NCBI RefSeq assembly: GCF_051020975.1
Contig: NW_027478161.1
Coordinates: 4,836,001 to 4,900,000 of the forward strand
From: Osmia lignaria lignaria
Lineage: Eukaryota > Arthropoda > Insecta > Hymenoptera > Megachilidae
Reading direction: 5' to 3'
DNA length: 64,000 nt
The notes below the pieces were generated by a model. It was not told the origin of the DNA. It saw nothing but the letters and a program-made list of their open reading frames with translations, and made no database searches. Position 1 is the first letter of the stretch, and every line of letters starts with the position of its first letter. The translations under genes and the position numbers were made by a program. Positions 25,893 to 38,121 of this stretch are shown here, piece after piece.

Positions 25893-26858
25893 TTGCAGAT
25901 ATATCTCAAGGGAAGGGGCCTGACGGACATATTTCGAGATATTTCTTCTTCTTGTTGTTCTTCTTCTGCACAGCTAAGCTGGAAGTGGCATTTGCAGCTC
26001 GCAATAGTGCAGAGTTATCTCAAAGAAAGGGGCCACGGTGTTTCTGTATCTCTATTATGTTGGTGCGGCTTCGGAACTTTTAAATATCTTGATATATCTC
26101 GAGAACTACGCATCTGATCAAAAAATATCATAGAACATAAAAAGTAGGAAACTTAATTCTCTACAAAAAAGGTCTCTTAACATTTTGCCATAGCTCGCTT
26201 CGTTTCCGAGATATTTGCAGATTTATCTCAAGGGAAGAGGACTGACGGACATATTTCGAGATATTTCTTCTTCTTGTTGTTCTTCTTCTGCACAGCTAAG
26301 CTGGAAGTGGCATTTGCAGCTCGCAATAGTGCAGAGTTATCTCAAAGAAAGAGGCCACGGTGTTTCTGTACCTCTATTATGTTGGTGCAGCTTCGGAACT
26401 TTTAAATATCTTGATCTATCTCGAGAACTACGCATCTGATCAAAAAATATCATAGAACATAGAAAGTAGGAAACATAATTCTCTACAAAAAAGGTCTCTT
26501 AAGATTTTGCCATAGCTCGTTTCGTTTCCGAGATATTTGCAGATATATCTCAAGGGAAGGGGCCTGACGGACATATTTCGAGATATTTCTTCTTCTTGTT
26601 GTTCTTCTTCTGCACAGCTAAACTGGAAGTGGCATTTCCAGCTCGCAATAGTGCAGAGGTATCTCAAAGAATGGGGCCACGGTGTTTCTGTATCTCTATT
26701 ATGTTGGTGCGGCTTCGGAACTTTTGAATATCTTGATATATCTCGAGAACTACGCATCTGATCGAAAAATATCATAGAACATAAAAAGAAGGAAACATAA
26801 TTCTCTACAAAAAAGGTCTCTTAAGATTTTGCCATAGCTCGTTTCGTTTCCGAGATAT

Positions 26859-27173
26859 TTGCAGATATATCTCAAGGGAAGGGGCCTGACGGACATATTT
26901 CGAGATATTTCTTCTTCTTGTTGTTCTTCTTCTGCACAGCTAAGCTGGAAGTGGCATTTGCAGCTCGCAATAGTGCAGAGTTATCTCAAAGAAAGGGGCC
27001 ACGGTGTTTCTGTATCTCTATTATGTTGGTGCGGCTTCGGAACTTTTAAATATCTTGATATATCTCGAGAACTACGCATCTGATCAAAAAATATCATAAA
27101 AAGTAGGAAACTTAATTCTCTACAAAAAAGGTCTCTTAACATTTTGCCATAGCTCGCTTCGTTTCCGAGATAT
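26859..27173 (+). repeat. 315-bp monomer, 7-bp deletion
   Basis: Near 27095 the sequence reads ATATCATAAAAAG where others read ATATCATAGAACATAAAAAG. The lost 7 bases lie between two CAT triplets (CAT-AGAACAT), which fits replication slippage or end joining at a 3-bp direct repeat. The deletion is outside the 74-codon frame. It is the only length change of more than 1 bp in the window and is not found in any other monomer. Confidence 0.92.
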
Positions 27174-28783
27174 TTGCAGATTTATCTCAAGGGAAGAGGA
27201 CTGACGGACATATTTCGAGATATTTCTTCTTCTTGTTGTTCTTCTTCTGCACAGCTAAGCTGGAAGTGGCATTTGCAGCTCGCAATAGTGCAGAGTTATC
27301 TCAAAGAAAGAGGCCACGGTGTTTCTGTACCTCTATTATGTTGGTGCAGCTTCGGAACTTTTAAATATCTTGATCTATCTCGAGAACTACGCATCTGATC
27401 AAAAAATATCATAGAACATAAAAAGTAGGAAACATAATTCTCTACAAAAAAGGTCTCTTAAGATTTTGCCATAGCTCGTTTCGTTTCCGAGATATTTGCA
27501 GATATATCTCAAGGGAAGGGGCCTGACGGACATATTTCGAGATATTTCTTCTTCTTGTTGTTCTTCTTCTGCACAGCTAAACTGGAAGTGGCATTTCCAG
27601 CTCGCAATAGTGCAGAGGTATCTCAAAGAATGGGGCCACGGTGTTTCTGTATCTCTATTATGTTGGTGCGGCTTCGGAACTTTTAAATATCTTGATATAT
27701 CTCGAGAACTACGCATCTGATCGAAAAATATCATAGAACATAAAAAGAAGGAAACTTAATTCTCTACAAAAAAGGTCTCTTAACATTTTGCCATAGCTCG
27801 CTTCGTTTCCGAGATATTTGCAGATTTATCTCAAGGGAAGGGGCCTGACGGACATATTTCGAGATATTTCTTCTTCTTGTTGTTCTTCTTCTGCACAGCT
27901 AAGCTGGAAGTGGCATTTGCAGCTCGCAATAGTGCAGAGTTACCTCAAAGAAAGGGGCCACGGTGTTTCTGTATCTCTATTATGTTGGTGCCGCTTCGGA
28001 ACTTTTAAATATCTGGATATATCTCGAGAACTACGCATCTGATCAAAAAATATCATAGAACATAAATTGTAGGAAACATAATTCTCTACAAAAAAGGTCT
28101 CTTAAGATTTTGCAATAGCTCGTTTCGTTTCCGAGATATTTGCAGATATATCTCAAGGGAAGGGGCCTGACGGACATATTTCGAGATATTTCTTCTTCTT
28201 GTTGTTCTTCTTCTGCACAGCTAAGCTGGAAGTGGCATTTGCAGCTCGCAATAGTGCAGAGTTATCTCAAAGAAAGGGGCCACGGTGTTTCTGTATCTCT
28301 ATTATGTTGGTGCGGCTTCGGAACTTTTAAATATCTTGATATATCTCGAGAACTACGCATCTGATCAAAAAATATCATAGAACATAAAAAGTAGGAAACT
28401 TAATTCTCTACAAAAAAGGTCTCTTAACATTTTGCCATAGCTCGCTTCGTTTCCGAGATATTTGCAGATTTATCTCAAGGGAAGAGGACTGACGGACATA
28501 TTTCGAGATATTTCTTCTTCTTGTTGTTCTTCTTCTGCACAGCTAAGCTGGAAGTGGCATTTGCAGCTCGCAATAGTGCAGAGGTATCTCAAAGAATGGG
28601 GCCACGGTGTTTCTGTATCTCTATTATGTTGGTGCGGCTTCGGAACTTTTAAATATCTCGATATATCTCGAAAACTACGCTTCTGATCAAAAAATATCAT
28701 AGAACATAAAAAGTAGAAAACTTAATTCTCTACAAAAAAGGTCTCTTAACATTTTGCCATAGCTTGCTTCGTTTTCGAGATAT

Positions 28784-31700
28784 TTGCAGATTTATCTCAA
28801 GGGAAGGGGACTGACGGACATATTTCGAGATATTTCTTCTTCTTGTTGTTCTTCTTCTGCACAGCTAAGCTGGAAGTGGCATTTGCAGCTCGCAATAGTG
28901 CAGAGTTATCTCAAAGAAAGAGGCCACGGTGTTTCTGTACCTCTATTATGTTGGTGCATCTTCGGAACTTTTAAATATCTTGATATATCTCGAGAACTAC
29001 GCATCTGATCAAAAAATATCATAGAACATAAAAAGTAGAAAACTTAATTCTCTACAAAAAAGGTCTCTCAACATTTTGCCATAGCTCGCTTCGTTTCCGA
29101 GATATATGCAGATTTATCTCAAGGGAAGAGGCCTGACGGACATATTTCGAGATATTTCTTCTTCTTGTTGTTCTTCTTCTGCACAGCTAAACTGGAAGTG
29201 GCATTTCCAGCTCGCAATAGTGCAGAGTTATCTGAAAGAAAGGGGCCACGGTGTTTCTGTATCTCTATTATGTTGGTGCGGCTTCGGAACTTTTAAATAT
29301 CTTGATATATCTCGAGAACTACGCTTCTGATCAAAAAATATCATAGAACATAAATTGTAGGAAACATAATTCTCTACAAAAAATGTCTCTTAAGATTTTG
29401 CCATAGCTCGTTTCGTTTCCGAGATATTTGCAGATATATCTCAAGGGAAGGGGCCTGACGGACATATTTCGAGATATTTCTTCTTCTTGTTGTTCTTCTT
29501 CTGCACAGCTAAACTGGAAGTGGCATTTCCAGCTCGCAATAGTGCAGAGTTATCTCAAAGAATGGGGCCACGGTGTTTCTGTATCTCTATTATGTTGGTG
29601 CGGCTTCGGAACTTTTGAATATCTTGATATATCTCGAGAACTACGCATCTGATCAAAAAATATCATAGAACATAAAAAGTAGGTAACTTAATACTCTACA
29701 AAAAAGGTCTCCTAACATTTTGCCATAGCTCGCTTCGTTTCCGAGATATTTGCAGATTTATCTCAAGGGAAGGGTCCTAACGGACATATTTCGAGATATT
29801 TCTTCTTCTTGTTGTTCTTCTTCTGCACAGCTAAACTGGAAGTGGCATTTCCAGCTCGCAATAGTGCAGAGTTATCCCGAAGAAAGGGGCCACGGTGTTT
29901 CTGAATCTGTATTATGTTGGTGCGGCTTCGGAACTTTTAAATATCTCGATATATCTCGAAAACTGCGCTTCTGATCAAAAAATATCATAGAACATAAATT
30001 GTAGGAAACATAATTCTCTACAAAAAAGGTCTCTCAACATTTTGCCATAGCTCGCTTCGTTTCCGAGATATTTGCAGATTTATCTCAAGGGAAGGGTCCT
30101 GACGGACATATTTCGGGATATTTCTTCTTCTTGTTGTTCTTCTTCTGCACAGCTAAACTGGAAGTGGCATTTCCAGCTCGCAATAGTGCAGAGTTATCTC
30201 AAAGAAAGGGGCCACTGTGTTTCTGTATCTCTATTATGTTGGTGCGGCTTCGGAACTTTTAAATATCTTGATATATCTCGAGAACTCCGCATCTGATCGA
30301 AAAATATCATAGAACATAAAAAGAAGGAAACTTAATTCTCTACAAAAAAGGTCTCTTAACATTTTGCCATAGCTCGCTTCGTTTCCGAGATATTTGCAGA
30401 TTTATCTTAAGGGAAGGGGCCTGACGGACATATTTCGAGATATTTCTTCTTCTTGTTGTTCTTCTTCTGCACAGCTAAGCTGGAAGTGGCATTTGCAGCT
30501 CGCAATAGTGCAGAGTTACCTCAAAGAAAGGGGCCACGGTGTTTCTGTATCTCTATTATGTTGGTGCGGCTTCGGAACTTTTAAATATCTTGATATATGT
30601 CGAGAACTACGCATCTGATCAAAAAATATCACAGAACATAAAAAGTAGGAAACTTAATTCTCTACAAAAAAGGTCCCTTAACATTTTGCCATAGCTCGCT
30701 TCGTTTCCGAGATATTTGCAGATCTATCTCAAGGGAAGGGGCCTGGCGGACATATTTCGAGATATTTCTTCTTCTTGTCGTTCTTCTTCTGCACAGCTAA
30801 ACTGGAAGTGGCATTTCCAGCTCGCAATAGTGCAGAGTTATCTCAAAGAAAGGGGCCACGGTGTTTCTGTATCTCTATTATGTTGGTGCGGCTTCGGAAC
30901 TTTTAAATATCTTGATATATCTCGAGAACTACGCATCTGATCAAAAAATATCATAGAACATAAAAAGTAGGAAACTTAATTCTCTACAAAAAAGGTCTCT
31001 TAACATTTTGCCATAGCTCGCTCCGTTTCCGAGATATTTGCAGATTTATCTCAAGGGAAGAGGACTGACGGACATATTTCGAGATATTTCTTCTTCTTGT
31101 TGTTCTTCTTCTGCACAGCTAAGCTGGAAGTGGCATTTGCAGCTCGCAATAGTGCAGAGTTATCTCAAAGAAAGGGGCCACGGTGTTTCTGTATCTCTAT
31201 TATGTTGGTGCGGCTTCGGAACTTTTAAATATCTTGATATATGTCGAGAACTACGCATCTGATCAAAAAATATCACAGAACATAAAAAGTAGGAAACTTA
31301 ATTCTCTACAAAAAAGGTCCCTTAACATTTTGCCATAGCTCGCTTCGTTTCCGAGATATTTGCAGATCTATCTCAAGGGAAGGGGCCTGGCGGACATATT
31401 TCGAGATATTTCTTCTTCTTGTCGTTCTTCTTCTGCACAGCTAAACTGGAAGTGGCATTTCCAGCTCGCAATAGTGCAGAGTTATCTCAAAGAAAGGGGC
31501 CACGGTGTTTCTGTATCTCTATTATGTTGGTGCGGCTTCGGAACTTTTAAATATCTTGATATATCTCGAGAACTACGCATCTGATCGAAAAATATCATAT
31601 AACATAAAAAGTAGGAAACTTAATTCTCTACAAAAAAGGTCTCTTAACATTTTGCCATAGCTCGCTTCGTTTCCGAGATATTTGCAGATTTATCTCAAGG

Positions 31701-33935
31701 GAAGGGGCCTGACGGACATATTTCGAGATATTTCTTCTTCTTGTTGTTCTTCTTCTGCACAGCTAAGCTGGAAGTGGCATTTGCGGCTCGCACTAGTGCA
31801 GAGTTATCTCAAAGAAAGGGGCCACGTTGTTTCTGTATCTCTATTATGTTGGTGCAGCTTCGGAACTTTAAAATATCTTGATATATCTCGAGATCTACGC
31901 ATCTGATCAAAAAATATCATAGAACATAAAAAGTAGGAAACTTAATTCTCTACAAAAAAGGTCTCTTAACATTTTGCCATAGCTCGCTTCGTTTCCGAGA
32001 TATTTGCAGATTTATCTCAAGGGAAGGGGCCTGACGGACATATTTCGAGATATTTCTTCTTCTTGTTGTTCTTTTTCTGCACAGCTAAGCTGGAAGTGGC
32101 ATTTGCAGCTCGCAATAGTGCAGAGTTATCTCAAAGAAAGAGGCCACAGTGTTTCTGTACCTCTATTATGTTGGTGCAGCTTCGGAACTTTTAAATATCT
32201 TGATATATCTCGAGAACTACGCATCTGATCAAAAAATATCATAGAACATAAAAAGTAGAAAACCTAATTCTCTACAAAAAAGGTCTCTCAACATTTTGCC
32301 ATAGCTCTCTTCGTTTCCGAGATATATGCAGATTTATCTCAAGGGAAGGGGCCTGACGGACATATTTCGAGATATTTCTTCTTCTTGTTGTTCTTCTTCT
32401 GCACAGATAAACTGGAAGTGGCATTTCCAGCTCGCAATAGTGCAGAGTTATCTGAAAGAAAGGGGCCACGGTGTTTCTGTATCTCTATTATGTTGGTGCG
32501 GCTTCGGAACTTTTAAATATCTTGATATATCTCGAGAACTACGCTTCTGATCAAAAAATATCATAGAACATAAATTGTAGGAAACATAATTCTCTACAAA
32601 AAAGGTCTCTTAAGATTTTGCCATAGCTCGTTTCGTTTCCGAGATATTTGCAGATATATCTCAAGGGAAGGGGCCTGACGGACATATTTCGAGATATTTC
32701 TTCTTCTTGTTGTTCTTCTTCTGCACAGCTAAACTGGAAGTGGCATTTCCAGCTCGCAATAGTGCAGAGTTATCTCAAAGAATGGGGCCACGGTGTTTCT
32801 GTATCTCTATTATGTTGGTGCGGCTTCGGAACTTTTAAATATCTTGATATATCTCGAGAACTACGCCTCTGATCAAAAAATATCATAGAACATAAAAAGT
32901 AGGTACCTTAATTCTCTACAAAAAAGGTCTCTTAACATTTTGCCATAGCTCGCTTCGTTTCCGAGATATGTGCAGATTTATCGCAAGGGAAGGGGCCTGA
33001 CGGACATATTTCGAGATATTTCTTCTTCTTGTTGTTCTTCTTCTGCACAGCTAAACTGGAAGTGGCATTTCCAGCTCGCAATAGTGCAGAGTTATCTGAA
33101 AGAAAGGGGCCACGGTGTTTCTGTATCTCTATTATGTTGGTGCGGCTTCGGAACTTTTAAATATCTTGATATATCTCGAGAACTACGCTTCTGATCAAAA
33201 AATATCATAGAACATAAATTGTAGGAAACATAATTCTCTACAAAAAAGGTCTCTTAAGATTTTGCCATAGCTCGTTTCGTTTCCGAGATATTTGCAGATA
33301 TATCTCAAGGGAAGGGGCCTGACGGACATATTTCGAGATATTTCTTCTTCTTGTTGTTCTTCTTCTGCACAGCTAAACTGGAAGTGGCATTTCCAGCTCG
33401 CAATAGTGCAGAGTTATCTCAAAGAATGGGGCCACGGTGTTTCTGTATCTCTATTATGTTGGTGCGGCTTCGGAACTTTTAAATATCTTGATATATCTCG
33501 AGAACTACGCATCTGATCAAAAAATATCATAGAACATAAAAAGTAGCAAACTTAATTCTCCACAAAAAAGGTCTCTTAACATTTTGCCATAGCTCGCTTC
33601 GTTTCCGAGATATTTTCAGATTTATCTCAAGGGAAGGGGCCTGACGGACACGTTTCGAGATATTTCTTCTTCTTGTTGTTCTTCTTCTGCACAGCTAAGC
33701 TGGAAGTGGCATTTCCAGCTCGCAATAGTGCAGAGTTATCTCAAAGAAAGGGGCCACGGTGTTTCTGTATCTCTATTATGTTGGTGCGGCTTCGGAACTT
33801 TTAAATATCTCGATATATCTCGAAAACTACGCTTCTGATCAAAAAATATCATAGAACATAAATTGTAGGAAACATAATTGTCTACAAAAAAGGTCTCTTA
33901 AGATTTTGCGATAGCTCGCTTCGTTTCCGAGATAT
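28784..33935 (+). repeat. block IV: transition zone between left and right subtype sets
   Basis: The last two typical subtype-B monomers are at 30716 and 31360. The first monomer with the right-hand GCGGCTCGCACTAGTG change is at 31682. In between are GATATATGCAG copies (29106, 32326), GAATGGGG copies (29428, 32648, 33292) and two with AAGGGTCCT (29750, 30072). The monomer at 33614 has TATTTTCAG, losing the usual TTG. Confidence 0.75.
32326..33613 (+). repeat. 644-bp dimer repeated twice in tandem
   Basis: Monomers 32326 and 32648 recur as 32970 and 33292. The first of each pair has TATCTGAAAG and ends CTACGCTTCTGA with an AAATTGTAGG tail. The second has TATCTCAAAGAATGGGG. The first copy has a private CAGATAAACTGG and the second a private TTATCGCAAGG. 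The same dimer type also occurs singly at 22030/22352, 29106/29428 and 43918/44240. Confidence 0.85.
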
Positions 33936-36900
33936 TTGCAGATACATCTCAAGGGAAGGGGCCTGACGGACATATTTCGAGATATTTCTTCTTCTTGTTG
34001 TTCTTCTTCTGCAGAGCTATGCTGGAAGTGGCATTTGCAGCTCGCAATAGTGCAGAGTTATCTCAAAGAAAGGGGCCACGGTGTTTCTGTATCTCTATTA
34101 TGTTGGTGCGGCTTCGGAACTTTTAAATATCTTGATATATCTCGAGAACTACGCATCTGATCAAAAAATATCATAGAACATAAAAAGTAGCAAACTTAAT
34201 TCTCCACAAAAAAGGTCTCTTAACATTTTGCCATAGCTCGCTTCGTTTCCGAGATATTTTCAGATTTATCTCAAGGGAAGGGGCCTGACGGACATGTTTC
34301 GAGATATTTCTTCTTCTTGTTGTTCTTCTTCTGCACAGCTAAACTGGAAGTGGCATTTCCAGCTCGCAATAGTGCAGAGTTATCTCAAAGAAAGGGGCCA
34401 CGGTGTTTCTGTATCTCTATTATGTTGGTGCGGCTTCGGAACTTTTAAATATCTCGATATATCTCGAAAACTACGCTTCTGATCAAAAACTATCATAGAA
34501 CATAAATTTTAGGAAACATAATTCTCTACAAATAAAGTCTGTTAACATTTTGCCATAGCTCGCTTCGTTTCCGAGATATTTGCAGATTTATCTCAAGGGA
34601 AGGGGCCTGACGGACATATTTCGAGATATTTCTTCTTCTTGTTGTTCTTCCTCTGCACAGCTAAACTGGAAGTGGCATTTCCAGCTCGCAATAGTGCAGA
34701 GTTATCTGAAAGAAAGGGGCCACGGTGTTTCTGTATCTCTATTATGTTGGTGCGGCTTCGCAACTTTTAAATATCTTGATATATCTCGAGAACTACGCAT
34801 CTGATCAAAAAATATCATACAACATAAATAGTAGGAAACTTAATTCTCTACAAAAAAGGTCTCTCAACATTTTGCCATAGCTCGCTTCGTTTCCGAGATA
34901 TTTGCACATTTATCTCAAGGGAAGGGGCCTAACGGACATATTTCGAGATATTTCTTCTTCTTGTTGTTCTTCTTCTGCACAGCTAAGCTGGAAGTGGCAT
35001 TTGCGGCTCGCACTAGTGCAGAATTATCTCAAAGAAAGGGGCCACGGTGTTTCTGAATCTCTGTTATGTTGGTGCGGCTTCGGAACTTTTAAATATCTCG
35101 ATATATCTCGAAAACTACGCTTCTGATCAAAAAATATCATAGAACATAAATTGTAGGAAACATAATTCTCTACAAAAAACGTCTCTCAACATTTTGCCAT
35201 AGCTCGCTTCGTTTCCGAGATATTTGCAGATTTATCACAAGGGAAGGGGCCTGACGGACATATTTCGAGATATTTCTTCTTCTTGTTGTTCTTCTTCTGC
35301 ACAGCTATGCTGGAAGTGGCATTTGCAGCTCGCAATAGTGCAGAGTTATCTCAAAGAAAGGGGCCACGGTGTTTCTGTATCTCTATTATGTTGGTGCGGC
35401 TTCGGAACTTTTAAATATCTTGATATATCTCGAGAACTACGCATCTGATCAAAAAATATCATAGAACATAAAAAGTAGCAAACTTAATTCTCCACAAAAA
35501 AGGTCTCTTAACATTTTGCCATAGCTCGCTTCGTTTCCGAGATATTTGCAGATTTATCTCAAGGGAAGGGGCCTGACGGACATGTTTCGAGATATTTCTT
35601 CTTTTTGTTGTTCTTCTTCTGCACAGCTAAACTGGAAGTGGCATTTCCAGCTCGCAATAGGGCAGAGTTATCTCAAAGAAAGGGGCCACGGTGTTTCTGT
35701 ATCTCTATTATGTTGGTGCGGCTTCGGAACTTTTAAATATCTCGATATATCTCGAAAACTACGCTTCTGATCAAAAAATATCATAGAACATAAATTTTAG
35801 GAAACATATTTCTCTACAAATAAAGTCTCTTAACATTTTGCCATAGCTCGCTTCGTTTCCGAGATATTTGCAGATTTATCTCAAGGGAAGGGGCCTGACG
35901 GACATATTTCGAGATATTTCTTCTTCTTGTTGTTCTTCCTCTGCACAGCTAAACTGGAAGTGGCATTTCCAGCTCGCAATAGTGCAGAGTTATCTCAAAG
36001 AAAGGGGCCACGGTGTTTCTGTATCACTATTATGTTGGTGCGGCTTCGGAACTTTTAATTATCTTGATATATCTCGAGAACTACGCATCTGATCAAAAAA
36101 TATCATACAACATAAAAAGTAGGAAACTTAATTCTCTACAAAAAAGGTCTCTTAACACTTTGCCATAGCTCGCTTCGTTTCCGAGATTTTTGCAGATTTA
36201 TCTCAAGGGAAGGGGCCTGACGGACATATTTCGAGATATTTCTTCTTCTTGTTGTTCTTCTTCTGCACAGCGAAGCTGGAAGTGGCATTTGCAGCTCGCA
36301 ATAGTGCAGAGTTATCTCAAAGAAAGGGGCCACGGTGTTTCTGTATCTCTATTATGTTGGTGCGGCTTCGGAACTTTTAAATATCTTGATATATCTCGAG
36401 AACTACGCATCTGATCAAAAAATATCATACAACATAAATAGTAGGAAACTTAATTCTCTACAAAAAAGGTCTCTCAACATTTTGCCATAGCTCGCTTCGT
36501 TTCCGAGATATTTGCACATTTATCTCAAGGGAAGGGGCCTAACGGACATATTTCGAGATATTTCTTCTTCTTGTTGTTCTTCTTTTGCACAGCTAAGCTG
36601 GAAGTGGCATTTGCGGCTCGCACTAGTGCAGAGTTATCTCAAAGAAAGGGGCCACGGTGTTTCTGTATCTCTATTATGTTGGTGCAGCTTCGGAACTTTT
36701 AAATATCTCGATATATCTCGAGAACTACGCATCTGATCAAAAAATATCATAGAACATAAATTTTAGGAAACATAATTCTCTACAAATAAAGTCTCTTAAC
36801 ATTTTGCCATAGCTCGCTTCGTTTACGAGATATTTGCAGATTTATCTCAAGGGAAGGGGCCTGACGGACATGTTTCGAGATATTTCTTCTTCTTGTTGTT

Positions 36901-37155
36901 CTTCCTCTGCACAGCTAAGCTGGAAGTGGCATTTCCAGCTCGCAATAGTGCAGAGTTATCTCAAAGAAAGGGGCCACGGTGTTTCTGTATCTCTATTATG
37001 TTGGTGCGGCTTCGGAACTTTTAATTATCTTGATATATCTCGAAAACTACGCTTCTGATCAAAAAATATCATAGAACATAAATTGTAGGAAACATAATTG
37101 TCTACAAAAAAGGTCTCTTAACATTTTGCGATAGCTCGCTTCGTTTCCGAGATAT

Positions 37156-37799
37156 TTGCAGATACATCTCAAGGGAAGGGGCCTGACGGACATATTTCGA
37201 GATATTTCTTCTTCTTGTTGTTCTTCTTCTGCACAGCTAAGCTGGAAGTGGCATTTGCAGCTCGGAATAGTGCAGAGTTATCTCAAAGAAAGGGGCCACG
37301 GTGTTTCTGTATCTCTATTATGTTGGTGCGGCTTCGGAACTTTTAAATATCTCGATATATCTCGAAAACTACGCTTCTGATCAAAAAATATCATAGAACA
37401 TAAATTGTAGGAAACATAATTGTCTACAAAAAAGGTCTCTTAACATTTTGCGATAGCTCGCTTCACTTCCGAGATATTTGCAGATACATCTCAAGGGAAG
37501 GGGCCTGACGGACATATTTCGAGATATTTCTTCTTCTTGTTGTTCTTCTTCTGCACAGCTAAGCTGGAAGTGGCATTTGCAGCTCGGAATAGTGCAGAGT
37601 TATCTCAAAGAAAGGGGCCACGGTGTTTCTGTATCTCTATTATGTTGGTGCGGCTTCGGAACTTTTAAATATCTCGATATATCTCGAAAACTACGCTTCT
37701 GATCAAAAAATATCATAGAACATAAATTGTAGGAAACATAATTCTCTACAAAAAACATCTCTTAACATTTTGCCATAGCTCGCTTCGTTTCCGAGATAT
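37156..37799 (+). repeat. recent tandem duplication of one monomer
   Basis: Monomers 37156-37477 and 37478-37799 are nearly identical. Both share the uncommon GATACATCTC, CTCGGAATAG, AATTGTCTAC and TTTGCGATAG variants. The differences I see are in the sequence leading into each (CTTCGTTTCC before the first, CTTCACTTCC near 37450 before the second) and in the exit from the second. Confidence 0.85.
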
Positions 37800-38121
37800 T
37801 TGCAGATTTATCTCAAGGGAAGGGGCCTGACGGACATGTTTCGAGATATTTCTTCTTCTTGTTGTTCTTCTTCTGCACAGCTAAACTGGAAGTGGCATTT
37901 CCAGCTCGCAATAGTGCAGAGTTATCTCAATGAAAGGGGCCACGGTGTTTCTGTATCTCTATTATGTTGGTGCGGCTTCGGAACTTTTAAATATCTCGAT
38001 ATATCTCGAAAACTACGCTTCTGATCAAAAAATATCATAGAACATAAACTGTAGGAAACATAATTCTCTACAAATAAAGTGTCTTAACATTTTGCCATAG
38101 CTCGCTTCGTTTCCGAGATAT

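Larger units (their letters stand above)
22352..28783 (+). repeat. block III: 4-monomer unit in full and shortened versions
   Basis: The basic order is C, A, D and a GCGGCTTC form. It is seen as 24928, 25250, 25572, 25893 and as 27174, 27496, 27818, 28140. A three-monomer version lacking D is 26215, 26537, 26859, and a five-monomer version is 23318 to 24606. CATAGAAAGT before 25250 and 26537 and the CTTTTGAATATC change in both show that those units are direct relatives. The monomer at 28462 has a C front, an A middle and a CTCGAAAAC rear and is recombinant. Confidence 0.85.

Noticed and set aside
359..26775. Minus-strand 111-codon frames as genes
   Set aside because: They overlap the plus frame over a whole monomer and exist only in copies with a specific single-base change, so they are chance frames.
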